A DNA stretch of 54,855 nucleotides from Bacteroidia bacterium (GTDB taxonomy: Bacteria; Bacteroidota; Bacteroidia; UKL13-3). The position numbers were made by a program, and so were the translations under genes. Position 1 is the first letter of the stretch; every line of letters starts with the position of its first letter. Below, piece by piece: positions 25,200-33,363 of this stretch. The notes beneath the pieces are model-generated. The model searched no databases, was not told the DNA's origin, and saw nothing but the letters and a program-made list of their open reading frames with translations. The stretch is from contig JAGPCK010000017.1 in NCBI GenBank assembly GCA_018058135.1, positions 1 through 54,855 of the forward strand, written 5' to 3'.

Positions 25200-25436
25200 A
25201 TGCGCAAAGTATACACAACTGACGATTTAATCCGTTTTATTTACCGCGAAACTTCTGAAAATGAGGAAAGAGGCATTATGGAGCAACTTACTTCTGATGA
25301 GTCTTTTCTGCAAGAGTACCGCACAATGGTTAAAACGGTAACTGTTTTGGACGAAAAGCCGATGGAGCCTCACCCTACCAGCCTGAGTATAATTATGGAA
25401 TACTCAGCATCACTCAACGAAAAAACGGTACATTAA
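25200..25436 (+). CDS. Small protein downstream of the sigma factor, possible anti-sigma
   Basis: A 78-residue, soluble, acidic protein starting at ATG 25200 (MRKVYTTDDLIRF). Helical segments are LIRFIYRETSENEERGIMEQL and SIIMEYSASLNEK, with a PHPTSLS turn. A gene of this size and pattern downstream of an ECF-like sigma factor recurs in Bacteroidota, but it lacks a zinc-binding HxxxCxxC motif, so classical anti-sigma function is not shown. The 50-base gap suggests co-transcription with the sigma gene. Confidence 0.7.
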   Translation: MRKVYTTDDLIRFIYRETSENEERGIMEQLTSDESFLQEYRTMVKTVTVLDEKPMEPHPTSLSIIMEYSASLNEKTVH

Positions 25437-25491
25437 GTTCTTTTCAAAGGAGAAGGTTTGTTTGATGCTTTAGCATACAACAAATTCTATC

Positions 25492-25499
25492 TACTTTTG
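25492..25499 (+). promoter_or_regulatory. Candidate -7 box for nth
   Basis: TACTTTTG fits TAnnTTTG and ends 11 bases before the nth ATG (25510), giving a very short leader. TTTG motifs at 25457 and 25461 are too far away to be the -33 partner, so the assignment is tentative. Confidence 0.35.
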
Positions 25500-25509
25500 T
25501 TAACGAACC

Positions 25510-26169
25510 ATGACCCGTAAAGAACGCTTCGAGCAATTTATAGCTTATCAACTCAAAAACCACCCTCAGGCGGAAACGGAATTGCATTACGGTAATTCTT
25601 TTCAGTTGTTGATTGCGGTGATACTTTCGGCACAGTGTACGGATAAACGTATTAATCTGGTTACTCCCGCTATTTTTGAAGATTTCCCCACACCACAAAG
25701 TTTGGCAGCTACTGATTTTGATACCCTGTTTCCTTATATCAAAACGGTAAGTTACCCCAATAACAAAACTAAACACCTTATTGGCATGGCACAAATGCTG
25801 GTGAGTGACTTTAACAGCGAGGTACCATCTACCATAGAAGAGTTGGTAAAATTACCGGGAGTGGGGCGCAAGACGGCTAATGTAATTGCTTCAGTCATTT
25901 ACAATATGCCCGCTATGGCGGTGGACACACATGTGTTTCGCGTATCTGCCCGTTTAGGACTTACACAACGCGCCAAAACCCCGCTGGAAACCGAAAAACA
26001 ACTGGTTAAATACATTCCTGAAGAATACATTGCACGGGCGCACCACTGGCTCATTCTGCATGGTCGTTATGTGTGTGTGGCCCGTAATCCTAAATGTGAA
26101 GAATGCGGGCTAAAAGATATGTGCCAGTATTTTGAGAAAAAATTTATTAAAAAGGTAACTGTAAAATAG
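25510..26169 (+). CDS. nth: Endonuclease III
   Basis: A 219-residue DNA glycosylase/AP lyase for oxidised pyrimidines. The helix-hairpin-helix KLPGVGRKTANVI contains the catalytic lysine, the catalytic aspartate is in VDTHVFRVSARLGL, and the [4Fe-4S] cluster ligands are the C-x6-C-x2-C-x5-C set in CVARNPKCEECGLKDMC. Length is normal, ATG at 25510. It has its own candidate promoter. Confidence 0.96.
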   Translation: MTRKERFEQFIAYQLKNHPQAETELHYGNSFQLLIAVILSAQCTDKRINLVTPAIFEDFPTPQSLAATDFDTLFPYIKTVSYPNNKTKHLIGMAQMLVSDFNSEVPSTIEELVKLPGVGRKTANVIASVIYNMPAMAVDTHVFRVSARLGLTQRAKTPLETEKQLVKYIPEEYIARAHHWLILHGRYVCVARNPKCEECGLKDMCQYFEKKFIKKVTVK

Positions 26170-26220
26170 CTTGCCTTACCGGTTTTCTTTTTCTAATTTA
26201 CCTGAAAATTTATTACGCAT

Positions 26221-26646
26221 ATGAAAAAGATTACAACCCTTATGGCCATGGGCTTATTACTCATTACCTGGAAAGCGAATGCACAAACTGTTACTGTTCC
26301 GGAAACAGTAAAAAAGTCATTTGAAATGAACTATTCTGCCGTTAAGCAAGCCAATTGGGAAAAGCAGGAAATCATTGTTTACAAAGCCACTTACGTAGAG
26401 AATGGAATAACCTACGAAACATTTTATACCTCCGAAGGGCAATGGCTGCGCACGTATAACACGATAAAAGAAACCGATCTGCCTGTACAAATTACCAATC
26501 AGGTAACCACCATCTATAAAACATTTCAGATAGCCAAAACAGGAATGGAACTGAACAATGAGGGTAAGTTTTACCTTATACATCTGGAAAATGGAAAGGA
26601 CCGTATGACACTCTACTTTAATATGAGCGGCAAACTGGTGAAGTAA
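26221..26646 (+). CDS. Exported PepSY-like protein
   Basis: A 141-residue periplasmic protein: signal peptide cleaved after KANAQ near residue 21. The mature part has two repeated beta/alpha units (VPETVKKSFEMNYSAVKQANWEK, YKATYVENGITYETFY; then ITNQVTTIYKTFQIAKTG, EGKFYLIHLENG) like PepSY-like (DUF2874) proteins. Members are small periplasmic proteins of uncertain function, sometimes called beta-lactamase-inhibitor-like. It lies between nth and recA. Confidence 0.75.
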   Translation: MKKITTLMAMGLLLITWKANAQTVTVPETVKKSFEMNYSAVKQANWEKQEIIVYKATYVENGITYETFYTSEGQWLRTYNTIKETDLPVQITNQVTTIYKTFQIAKTGMELNNEGKFYLIHLENGKDRMTLYFNMSGKLVK

Positions 26647-26694
26647 TTTTCTCAGTAGTAAGAGTAGTTGTGGAAAAGTATACTAAAAAAGAAA

Positions 26695-26721
26695 TCACTA
26701 CGTAACGTTTTGGCGTAGTGA
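26695..26721. terminator. Hairpin between the PepSY-like gene and recA
   Basis: TCACTACG (26695-26702) pairs with CGTAGTGA (26714-26721) around an 11-base loop. AAAGA before and TCTTT after extend the pairing with a few mismatches. It lies about 50 bases past the PepSY-like stop and is immediately followed by the recA candidate -7 box. Confidence 0.5.
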
Positions 26722-26727
26722 CCTCTT

Positions 26728-26735
26728 TAAATTTG
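26728..26735 (+). promoter_or_regulatory. Candidate -7 box for recA
   Basis: TAAATTTG fits TAnnTTTG and ends 23 bases before the recA ATG. A TTTTG at 26708-26712 could be the -33 element but the spacing (15 bases) is short. No SOS-type operator was seen. Confidence 0.35.
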
Positions 26736-26758
26736 AACATTATTTAATTACAGAAGTT

Positions 26759-27784
26759 ATGAGCGATAATAAAGAAAAACTTAAAGCACTGCAGCTAACC
26801 GTTGAGAAGCTGGAGAAGTCTTATGGAAAAGGCGTAGTAATGCGCATGAGCGACAGTAAAGTAGAAGGTGTGGAAGCTTCTTCTACGGGTTCATTGAGTC
26901 TGGATATTGCATTAGGTATAGGCGGTTTTCCTAAAGGTCGTATTATAGAAATATACGGTCCGGAGTCATCAGGTAAAACCACCCTGGCCATTCACGCTAT
27001 TGCACAGGCTCAAAAAAACGGAGGTATGGCGGCCTTTATTGATGCAGAACACGCCTTTGATAAAAACTACGCAGAAAAATTAGGAGTAGATACCGAAAAC
27101 CTTCTTATTGCCCAACCGGATGATGGTGAGCAGGCACTGGAAATTGCCGATAACCTCATTCGCTCAGGAGCAATTGATATCATTGTAATTGACTCTGTTG
27201 CTGCTTTGGTTCCAAAGGCCGAGATAGAAGGCGACATGGGTGATTCTAAAATGGGTTTACAGGCGCGTTTAATGTCTCAGGCATTGCGTAAGCTTACCGG
27301 TACCATTAACAAAACCAATTGCGTTTGTATTTTCATCAATCAGTTGCGTGAAAAAATAGGCGTAATGTTTGGTAACCCTGAAACTACTACCGGTGGTAAT
27401 GCACTCAAGTTCTATGCTTCAGTTCGTTTGGATATTCGCAGAATAGGTCAGTTAAAAGACGGTAACGATATGGTGGGTAACCGCACCAAAGTTAAGGTGG
27501 CTAAAAATAAAGTGGCTCCTCCTTTCCGCGTGGTAGAGTTTGACATCATGTACGGAGAAGGAATTTCTAAGGTAGGTGAAATTGTGGACCTAGGAGTTGA
27601 TTTTGAAATCATCAAAAAATCAGGATCGTGGTTCAGCTACAACGAAACCAAAATAGGGCAGGGACGCGATGCGGTAAAACAGATGTTGCATGACAATCCT
27701 GAAATGGCAGATGAAATAGAGTTGAAAATACGTGAAAAAGCCATGACAGCCGGAGGACACCGTGCTAAGGTAGAAGCGGAATAA
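26759..27784 (+). CDS. recA: Recombinase RecA
   Basis: A 341-residue RecA for homologous recombination and strand exchange. Walker [10 protein letters not shown], the [14 protein letters not shown] segment, Walker [15 protein letters not shown] and the [19 protein letters not shown] loop are all present. The C-terminus is shorter than in E. coli, as usual in this phylum. A strong terminator follows. Confidence 0.98.
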   Translation: MSDNKEKLKALQLTVEKLEKSYGKGVVMRMSDSKVEGVEASSTGSLSLDIALGIGGFPKGRIIEIYGPESSGKTTLAIHAIAQAQKNGGMAAFIDAEHAFDKNYAEKLGVDTENLLIAQPDDGEQALEIADNLIRSGAIDIIVIDSVAALVPKAEIEGDMGDSKMGLQARLMSQALRKLTGTINKTNCVCIFINQLREKIGVMFGNPETTTGGNALKFYASVRLDIRRIGQLKDGNDMVGNRTKVKVAKNKVAPPFRVVEFDIMYGEGISKVGEIVDLGVDFEIIKKSGSWFSYNETKIGQGRDAVKQMLHDNPEMADEIELKIREKAMTAGGHRAKVEAE

Positions 27785-27808
27785 AACTAAAAGTTGTTAA
27801 TACACAGA

Positions 27809-27844
27809 TAATGCCTTCTGAATTTTCAGGAGGCATTATTTTTT
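27809..27844 (+). terminator. Rho-independent terminator of recA
   Basis: A 12-bp stem from 27809-27820 with 27827-27838 (core AATGCCTTCTG and CAGGAGGCATT, one G-T pair) around AATTTT, followed by six T (27839-27844). The stem reaches over the stop codon of the convergent DUF983 gene at 27826. Confidence 0.88.
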
Positions 27845-28239
27845 GCCACATTGGCTCTGGACTTATCGAATCTGATAGGAGAGAAACCGTAAATCATAAG
27901 TACCCTGGAGTAACGGTAAGAGAAGGGGGAGAGCAAAACAATTATACTTACAATGGTAGTGATGTATACCCATGTATCCGGGTCACTAAGTAAAACATAC
28001 AGCGCAACCGCAGAGGTAATGGCTGTTGCAACCGATATAGCGTAACTTACATACATGGCACCCCAGAAAAAGCCGGGTTCAATTTCAAATTCCAATCCAC
28101 ATACCTCACAACTTTTGTTCATGTTAGTGAAGTTCTTTAAATCAGTAACGGGGTGAGAAAACATTTTTCCGCTCCGGCACCTGGGGCATTTGCATTGAAC
28201 TATTGCCTGTAATTTATTTTCAGTTAGCTGATTGCCCAT
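27826..28239 (-). CDS. DUF983 family protein
   Basis: A 137-residue protein with an N-terminal zinc-ribbon-like pair of cysteine motifs (CKCPRCRSGKMF and CEVCGLEFE) followed by two transmembrane helices (about residues 55-105). This is the DUF983 layout. Its function is unknown; members often sit at the end of cytochrome oxidase clusters, as here. It is separated from the small protein at 28241 by one base. Confidence 0.85.
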   Translation of the reverse strand: MGNQLTENKLQAIVQCKCPRCRSGKMFSHPVTDLKNFTNMNKSCEVCGLEFEIEPGFFWGAMYVSYAISVATAITSAVALYVLLSDPDTWVYITTIVSIIVLLSPFSYRYSRVLMIYGFSPIRFDKSRANVAKNNAS

Positions 28240-28240
28240 T

Positions 28241-28483
28241 TTATGCGTGTTGAGATTTCGATTTGTGAGCCTTTGCTTTCTTATACCACATGTATCCTAT
28301 AATGCTCACCAGCAGGTAAGGTAAAACCAATAAGTACAGTATTCCGTCATTTAATCCTGCACCTACTTTGGTATCGGAACCCTTTCGGGCTGTCTCTACA
28401 GCTGTGCGACACATTGGACATTGAGCAAACGTAGACAAAGTTTGCATCAGAAACAAGAAGAGAAAGGCCACTTTGTATTTCAT
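28241..28483 (-). CDS. Small membrane protein with CPMC motif
   Basis: An 80-residue protein: signal-like helix (residues 4-20), then the two-cysteine motif CPMCRTAVE at the start of the mature part, and a transmembrane helix (YLLVLPYLLVSIIGYMWYK). It is conserved within Bacteroidota oxidase clusters but has no assigned function; the cysteines could bind copper or heme during oxidase assembly. It sits downstream of DUF420. A TAACTTTG box (28488-28495, minus) directly in front of it could be a chance or a weak internal promoter. Confidence 0.7.
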   Translation of the reverse strand: MKYKVAFLFLFLMQTLSTFAQCPMCRTAVETARKGSDTKVGAGLNDGILYLLVLPYLLVSIIGYMWYKKAKAHKSKSQHA

Positions 28484-28498
28484 GGCGCAAAGTTATGT

Positions 28499-29050
28499 TT
28501 AAAATTGGTAATACGGAGAAATCATGAGGTAAACTATTACTCCGGTAATAGTTACATACAACCATATGGGGTAACTGAAACGGACCAGTTTACGGTGAGT
28601 AGTTACATTGTTTTGCAAACCGTGGTAAAAACTCAGTAATACTAGCGGCAGAACCAAAGCCGCCAATATGATGTGAGATATGAGTATAATTAAATACAGC
28701 GGTCTTACCGGATTGTCTTCCGGGAATTTGGTTTCTTTTGCGAAAAAGTGAAACAATACATACGAAACCAAGAACACAGAAGAAAGTACAAAGGCTGTAA
28801 GGTTGATGCGTTTGTGAATGTCAATGCGTTTCTTTTTGATATAATAAAGCGAAAGCAAAAGCAAAATACTGCATGTGCCATTTATAAAAGCGTTAAGCAG
28901 AGGAAGTAATTTCACAAATTCAGGTGTGGTTTCGGGAGCAGGTATGAATTTTTGATTCAAACTAACTACTAAAGCAAATACTGCAATAGAAATCCCCAGC
29001 ACAAATCTGAAGACCAGTTTATCGTTATTTTTTTGGTGTGTTTCGTTCAT
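28499..29050 (-). CDS. DUF420 membrane protein
   Basis: A 183-residue protein with five membrane segments. It shows the family's histidines in INLTAFVLSSVFLVSYVLFHF, LIILISHIILAALVLPL and YHGLQNNVTTHRKLVRFSYPIWLYV. DUF420 proteins accompany SCO and oxidase subunits; an assembly role is inferred from context only. Its start lies inside the end of the SCO gene (26-base overlap). Confidence 0.88.
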   Translation of the reverse strand: MNETHQKNNDKLVFRFVLGISIAVFALVVSLNQKFIPAPETTPEFVKLLPLLNAFINGTCSILLLLSLYYIKKKRIDIHKRINLTAFVLSSVFLVSYVLFHFFAKETKFPEDNPVRPLYLIILISHIILAALVLPLVLLSFYHGLQNNVTTHRKLVRFSYPIWLYVTITGVIVYLMISPYYQF

Positions 29051-29684
29051 GAATTTCTACCTGTAAAACCTTAATCTCGTCAATAAGTTTTTCTACTTCT
29101 TTCGGGTTGAGTCCATCGTAATATCCGCGGATTCTTCTCCAAGGGTCAATTAAAATCAGGTTTTGGGTATGGTCAATGGTGGTGTCTTCAGCAGTTACGG
29201 GAACCAGGTAGCCTTTTTCAGCTATTTCGTACAGCGATTGTTTACTGCCGGTTACAAAATGCCAACGGCTGGGGTCAGCCTTAAAGCGGGCAGCATACTC
29301 AGCCAGTACCGGTACTGTGTCATTTTCAGGATCTACAGTGTGGGAGATATATTTCACATTGGGCATGGCCGCTGTTTTCTCCACTACTTTACTCAGGTTA
29401 CGGTTGAGTTTAGGACAAATATCAGGGCAGGAAGCGAAGAAAAAGTCAGCTACAATAATGCTGGTATCAAAGTCAGCCAGAGACACAGCTTTATTTGTTT
29501 GATTGATAAAGTTGAAATCGGGAATGGTGTGAAAAACGGTGTCTTTAAGTTGTTCATCATAAAACCGTTCTCCGTAAACAGGAAGAAAATAATAGTTCTG
29601 TCTGCCTGTTTTGATGAGTAAATAAAAAAGAACAGGCGCTCCTACTATTACTAATATCAGGAGCGCCTCTTTGTATTTTTTCAT
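29025..29684 (-). CDS. SCO1/SenC family copper chaperone
   Basis: A 219-residue thioredoxin-fold protein with one N-terminal membrane anchor. The copper-binding CxxxC is in FFFASCPDICPKL, and the distal histidine is in DTTIDHTQNLILIDP. SCO proteins deliver copper to the CuA site of oxidase subunit II, and that subunit is encoded at 35338-36861. The start overlaps the stop of the subunit IV gene by one base. Confidence 0.93.
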   Translation of the reverse strand: MKKYKEALLILVIVGAPVLFYLLIKTGRQNYYFLPVYGERFYDEQLKDTVFHTIPDFNFINQTNKAVSLADFDTSIIVADFFFASCPDICPKLNRNLSKVVEKTAAMPNVKYISHTVDPENDTVPVLAEYAARFKADPSRWHFVTGSKQSLYEIAEKGYLVPVTAEDTTIDHTQNLILIDPWRRIRGYYDGLNPKEVEKLIDEIKVLQVEIHERNTPKK

Positions 29685-30037
29685 TAATCTAAGTTAATGT
29701 TGATGCTGTCCCAGAAATTACCTTCATATATGCAGGTGGCGATTAAGCCCAATATGAATAAAACCGGGAGAATGATTGTTTGAATAAGGTTCTTTCTTTC
29801 ATATTTCATGTGCATAAAAACACCCACAATAAAGTAAGCTTTTACAATACCCAAAAATATGAATACCCAGTTACGGAACATGCTGGGAGAAACTGCGAAA
29901 TAGAAAGCAATGTCAACAATAGTTAAGATAAAGAGAATCCAGAATGTTTTCCAGATGTCCTTTGTTCCGTGAGGTTGATCAGGATTGATGCCTGCACCTT
30001 CTATTGTGTTGATATGTTGATCGTGTGATGCGCTCAT
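29684..30037 (-). CDS. Cytochrome c oxidase subunit IV-like protein
   Basis: A 117-residue protein with three transmembrane helices (IWKTFWILFILTIVDIAFYF; NWVFIFLGIVKAYFIVGVFMH; LIQTIILPVLFILGLIAT), matching the prokaryotic subunit IV (COX4_pro) family. It sits between subunit III and SCO. The N-terminus is histidine- and aspartate-containing and cytoplasmic. Start ATG at 30037. Confidence 0.88.
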   Translation of the reverse strand: MSASHDQHINTIEGAGINPDQPHGTKDIWKTFWILFILTIVDIAFYFAVSPSMFRNWVFIFLGIVKAYFIVGVFMHMKYERKNLIQTIILPVLFILGLIATCIYEGNFWDSININLD

Positions 30038-30073
30038 ATACTTTTAATCTTAGTAGTTTAACAATAAATAAAA

Positions 30074-30862
30074 TCAGATGAGGTAGAAGAAGGTAAATAC
30101 GAATACCCAAACCAAATCTACAAAGTGCCAATACAAACCAACTTTCTCAATCATCTCATAGTGTCCGCGTTTGTCGTACGTGCCGTTTAATACATTCAGG
30201 TAAATGATTACGTTAATTACCACACCGCTGAATACGTGGAAACCGTGGAAACCCGTTACTATAAAGAACAAGGCCGCAAAAGCTGTAGGGCCGAACGGGT
30301 TACCTTGTAAGGAAGCTCCAGCGGTAATGAACTGGGTCCATTCCCAAGCCTGACAACCTAAGAAGGCCGCTCCACCTAAGATGGTATAGAACATGTATTT
30401 GGCTACACTCTGTTTATCCATCCTGTGACCTGCTTCTACCGCCAGTACCATGGTAACAGAACTAAAGATGAGAATGAAAGTCATCAAACTCACAAAAAAT
30501 AAAGGCAGGTGAAGACCATGCAGGAAAGGGAAGTGATTAAAAACCAAATCCGGTGAAGGCCAATGTGTTTTAGAGAAAAAGAAATCACCGTTGGCGGCTT
30601 TGGTTTCTCCTAAAAGTTCCACAAAGTTATCGGGAACGTGTCCCAGAGGTCTTACTTCTGCTCCGTGAATAACAGGGTTACCGTGCGGAGGTGAAGGGTG
30701 GGCATACCTTACTGTTCCATAGCTGATCAGTAAAGATGAAAAAGAGAAAGCATCCGATAGCAGGAAAATCCACATCATTAGCTTTCCGTAGCTCACATTG
30801 AAAGGAGAGAAGCCTCCGGCCCAAATGGAACGTTTCTTTAAGGTAGTTGTTTCTGTTGACAT
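30074..30862 (-). CDS. Cytochrome c oxidase subunit III
   Basis: A 262-residue subunit III with about six membrane segments. Hallmarks are the GFHGFHVFSGVVINVIIYL helix, LLSDAFSFSSLLISYG near the N-terminus and the C-terminal HFVDLVWVFVFTFFYLI. ATG at 30862 is preferred over a TTG five codons upstream. A periplasmic loop (about residues 55-95) is longer than usual. A second subunit III gene follows upstream at 30886-31479. Confidence 0.93.
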   Translation of the reverse strand: MSTETTTLKKRSIWAGGFSPFNVSYGKLMMWIFLLSDAFSFSSLLISYGTVRYAHPSPPHGNPVIHGAEVRPLGHVPDNFVELLGETKAANGDFFFSKTHWPSPDLVFNHFPFLHGLHLPLFFVSLMTFILIFSSVTMVLAVEAGHRMDKQSVAKYMFYTILGGAAFLGCQAWEWTQFITAGASLQGNPFGPTAFAALFFIVTGFHGFHVFSGVVINVIIYLNVLNGTYDKRGHYEMIEKVGLYWHFVDLVWVFVFTFFYLI

Positions 30863-30885
30863 ATCAGTTATCTTCAAAAATTATA

Positions 30886-31479
30886 TTATCGGTACAACAT
30901 AAAAAATACAAACAAATATACCCACAGTAAACCTATGAAATGCCAGTAAGTATTACACAGGCTGATGTTGAGTATGCTCTTTTTGTGCACTTTAAAATTA
31001 AAGCTTTGGTATAAAACAATGAATAACCAAAGTAACCCGCCCAAAATGTGAGCGAAATGTACTCCGGCAATAATGATCAGAAAAGAACCGGCCACGTTGG
31101 ATCCCGAAAGGTATACACCCATTTCAACCAAATCAAAAAATGCATTGTATTGGCTGTATAGGAATATGAAGCCCAGAATAAGTGTAGTAATCAATCCGTA
31201 TTTTACCTGATTAATACTGTCTTTTTTGGCTGCGCGGTAGGCCCAAACCATACTTACACTGCTCAGTAAGATAGTAAAAGTACTTATCCATAAACTGGCG
31301 GGTAATGCAAATTGCATCCAGTTTCCTTCGGCTCTGCGTACAATGTAAGCACTGGTAAAACCGGCAAAAAGCATTATGCTGGCAACAATCAGCAACCATA
31401 ACACAAACCTTGTAGGGTTTACAGCGTATTGCGGATCGTTGTTATTTTGTTTGATATTTTGTGCAGTCACACTACTCAT
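30886..31479 (-). CDS. Heme-copper oxidase subunit III, short form
   Basis: A 197-residue five-helix subunit III (short type, as in bo3/caa3 systems). It shows FAGFTSAYIVRRAEGNW, GVHFAHILGGLLWLFIV and the terminal YWHFIGLLWVYLFVFFML. It is the paralogue of the gene at 30074-30862; pairs of different-length subunit III genes are normal for Bacteroidota oxidases. It overlaps ctaB by four bases (ATGA). Confidence 0.9.
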   Translation of the reverse strand: MSSVTAQNIKQNNNDPQYAVNPTRFVLWLLIVASIMLFAGFTSAYIVRRAEGNWMQFALPASLWISTFTILLSSVSMVWAYRAAKKDSINQVKYGLITTLILGFIFLYSQYNAFFDLVEMGVYLSGSNVAGSFLIIIAGVHFAHILGGLLWLFIVLYQSFNFKVHKKSILNISLCNTYWHFIGLLWVYLFVFFMLYR

Positions 31480-32372
31480 ATTTTATCAAAGAATAAGGCT
31501 AATTGTACAATAGGTAAATACAGAAAGGAGGCGAACATTAGTTTTTTAGCATCACGTATTTCGCAGGTTCTGTAAAGTCGGTAAGATAAAAACAACAGCC
31601 ATAGACCACTGGCCAGCAATACAAAAGCTGAAATGGTTCCGGTCATGTTGTACATAGCGGGAATGAAGGAAAGTGGTATAAGCACCAGGGTAAAAGAAAG
31701 GTTTTGTAATGCACTCTTTTTATCCCGCCCATCTTTAGAAGGTAACATTTTGAATCCGGCTCTTTTGTAATCATCATCCAGTACCCAAGCAATGGACCAG
31801 AAATGTGGGAACTGCCAAAAGAACTGTATCAGGAAAAGAATAACGGCTTCAATAGATATATGTCCGGTTACGGCAACCCAACCCAACATAGGGGCAATTG
31901 CACCCGGGAAGGCACCTACAAATACACTTATTGGTGAAACCCTTTTCATTGGGGTATACACAAAGGCATACGAGAGCAAAGCAAACAAGGCCAGCATTGC
32001 ACTAACCTGATTGAGGAAAATACCCAAAATCACCACACCCGCAATACCCATTAACGTAGAGGCAATAGCTGCTTCAGTAACACTCATGCGATGAGTAGCC
32101 ACGGGTCGGTTGGCTGTGCGAATCATGAGCTTGTCAAAGTCTTTCTCAATAATCTGATTTAAGCCGTTGGATGCACCAACTACCAGAAATCCGCCCAATG
32201 AGAGCATAGCCATTTGCATCCAGTTGATATTACCCGAGGAGGCCATGGCAAAACTTATGACAGATGAAAACACCACCAGTAAATTCAGGCGCATCTTCAC
32301 CAACTCATTATAATCGCGCATTTTTTGCGACCAACTTACCGACTGAACAAGTGTTGCTTTTTCCGCAATCAT
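31476..32372 (-). CDS. ctaB: Protoheme IX farnesyltransferase
   Basis: A 298-residue polytopic prenyltransferase converting heme B to heme O. The first Mg-prenyl diphosphate motif is in GASNGLNQIIEKDFDKLMIRT, followed by RPVATHRMSVTEA, and the second loop is FWSIAWVLDDDYKRAGFKMLPS. About nine helices. It is followed downstream by the short subunit III with an ATGA overlap and preceded by ctaA (six bases), so heme A synthesis and oxidase assembly are co-expressed. Confidence 0.95.
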   Translation of the reverse strand: MIAEKATLVQSVSWSQKMRDYNELVKMRLNLLVVFSSVISFAMASSGNINWMQMAMLSLGGFLVVGASNGLNQIIEKDFDKLMIRTANRPVATHRMSVTEAAIASTLMGIAGVVILGIFLNQVSAMLALFALLSYAFVYTPMKRVSPISVFVGAFPGAIAPMLGWVAVTGHISIEAVILFLIQFFWQFPHFWSIAWVLDDDYKRAGFKMLPSKDGRDKKSALQNLSFTLVLIPLSFIPAMYNMTGTISAFVLLASGLWLLFLSYRLYRTCEIRDAKKLMFASFLYLPIVQLALFFDKI

Positions 32373-32378
32373 TTTATT

Positions 32379-33359
32379 TTAGTTACCGCTGTTATAGCGG
32401 GTTTTTGTAAATACCAGTATATAAATATACAACTGAATTCCTATGGAAATACTTCCGATAAACAGATGAAACATTTGGAGAATGGGAGGGATGTCTAACT
32501 TCTCCAGCAAAATACCTCCCAGCAATTGAGCGCCCAGTGACATGATGAGCCAGTTGGCTGCTTTGTTGAGTTGGGTGTTGCTGAACTGTTGGTAAATAGT
32601 GCTCATGAGCCACACATTTGCTACAACCAAAGCCAGTGAAAAGACTTTGTGCCAACCGAATACTGCACCCGATTGTCCCAGCCACAATTCACGCGAACTG
32701 TTTTGGTAAGCCAGTTGCATCAAATCAACTTCTTCTCTCACCTGTGTGCCAATTACTACTTGAGCAAGTGCCAGCAACAGGCCTGTTATCGTAATTATTT
32801 TCAAAGAACTCTTTTTCTTGTTTATGGCTGTTGACTCTATCACAAATTGCTGTGAGCGGGTAATGCTGTAAATTAATAAACCTACAATTACCAACGCCAG
32901 TAACATATGTATAGTCACCATCCAGTGCGCCAAATTGGTATCCACCACTTTGGCGCCTATCCATCCCTGCAAACCAACCAGCAAAAAAGCAAGCAGGTTT
33001 AACCAGAAGATAGCTGCATCTCTTTTCAAATAGGGAAAAGAAAATACAACGGTCAAAAAAATAAAGAACCCAATCAACACACCCGACAAACGATTGAGGT
33101 ACTCGGTCCATGTTCTCAAAACATTAAACTCCATACTTGCATACCCGTGGTCTTTATAAACCTCCTGGTAGTTTGCCGGTAACTCACTCACATCAGTAGG
33201 AGGTACCCATTGTCCGAAACATTTCGGCCAATCAGGGCAGCCCATTCCGGCTCCCGTTCCTCTTACTAATCCTCCAATAAATATCAGCAGAAAAACAGCA
33301 TATATGGTTAACCAACCAAATTTGCTTAAACGTTTTACTGCTGCATCTTCATTAATCAA
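32379..33359 (-). CDS. ctaA: Heme A synthase (COX15/CtaA)
   Basis: A 326-residue eight-helix protein that converts heme O to heme A. Histidine ligands are in LNRLSGVLIGFF-type and VTIHMLLALVIVG segments, and GTGAGMGCPDWPKCFG in the first loop is a family mark. The start is TTG at 33359: upstream in frame are four sense codons and TAA with no ATG. Two ATGs just inside the start are out of frame and meet a stop within six codons. It begins four bases past the coxI stop. Confidence 0.93.
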   Translation of the reverse strand: MINEDAAVKRLSKFGWLTIYAVFLLIFIGGLVRGTGAGMGCPDWPKCFGQWVPPTDVSELPANYQEVYKDHGYASMEFNVLRTWTEYLNRLSGVLIGFFIFLTVVFSFPYLKRDAAIFWLNLLAFLLVGLQGWIGAKVVDTNLAHWMVTIHMLLALVIVGLLIYSITRSQQFVIESTAINKKKSSLKIITITGLLLALAQVVIGTQVREEVDLMQLAYQNSSRELWLGQSGAVFGWHKVFSLALVVANVWLMSTIYQQFSNTQLNKAANWLIMSLGAQLLGGILLEKLDIPPILQMFHLFIGSISIGIQLYIYILVFTKTRYNSGN

Positions 33360-33363
33360 TGAA

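Noticed and set aside
25503-25512. ACGAACCATG beside the nth start, similar to a REP arm
   Set aside because: Only one arm is present and there is no pairing partner; it is explained by the nth start region.
30074-31479. Two adjacent subunit III genes as a recent tandem duplication
   Set aside because: They differ strongly in length and sequence; the pair is the normal Bacteroidota arrangement.
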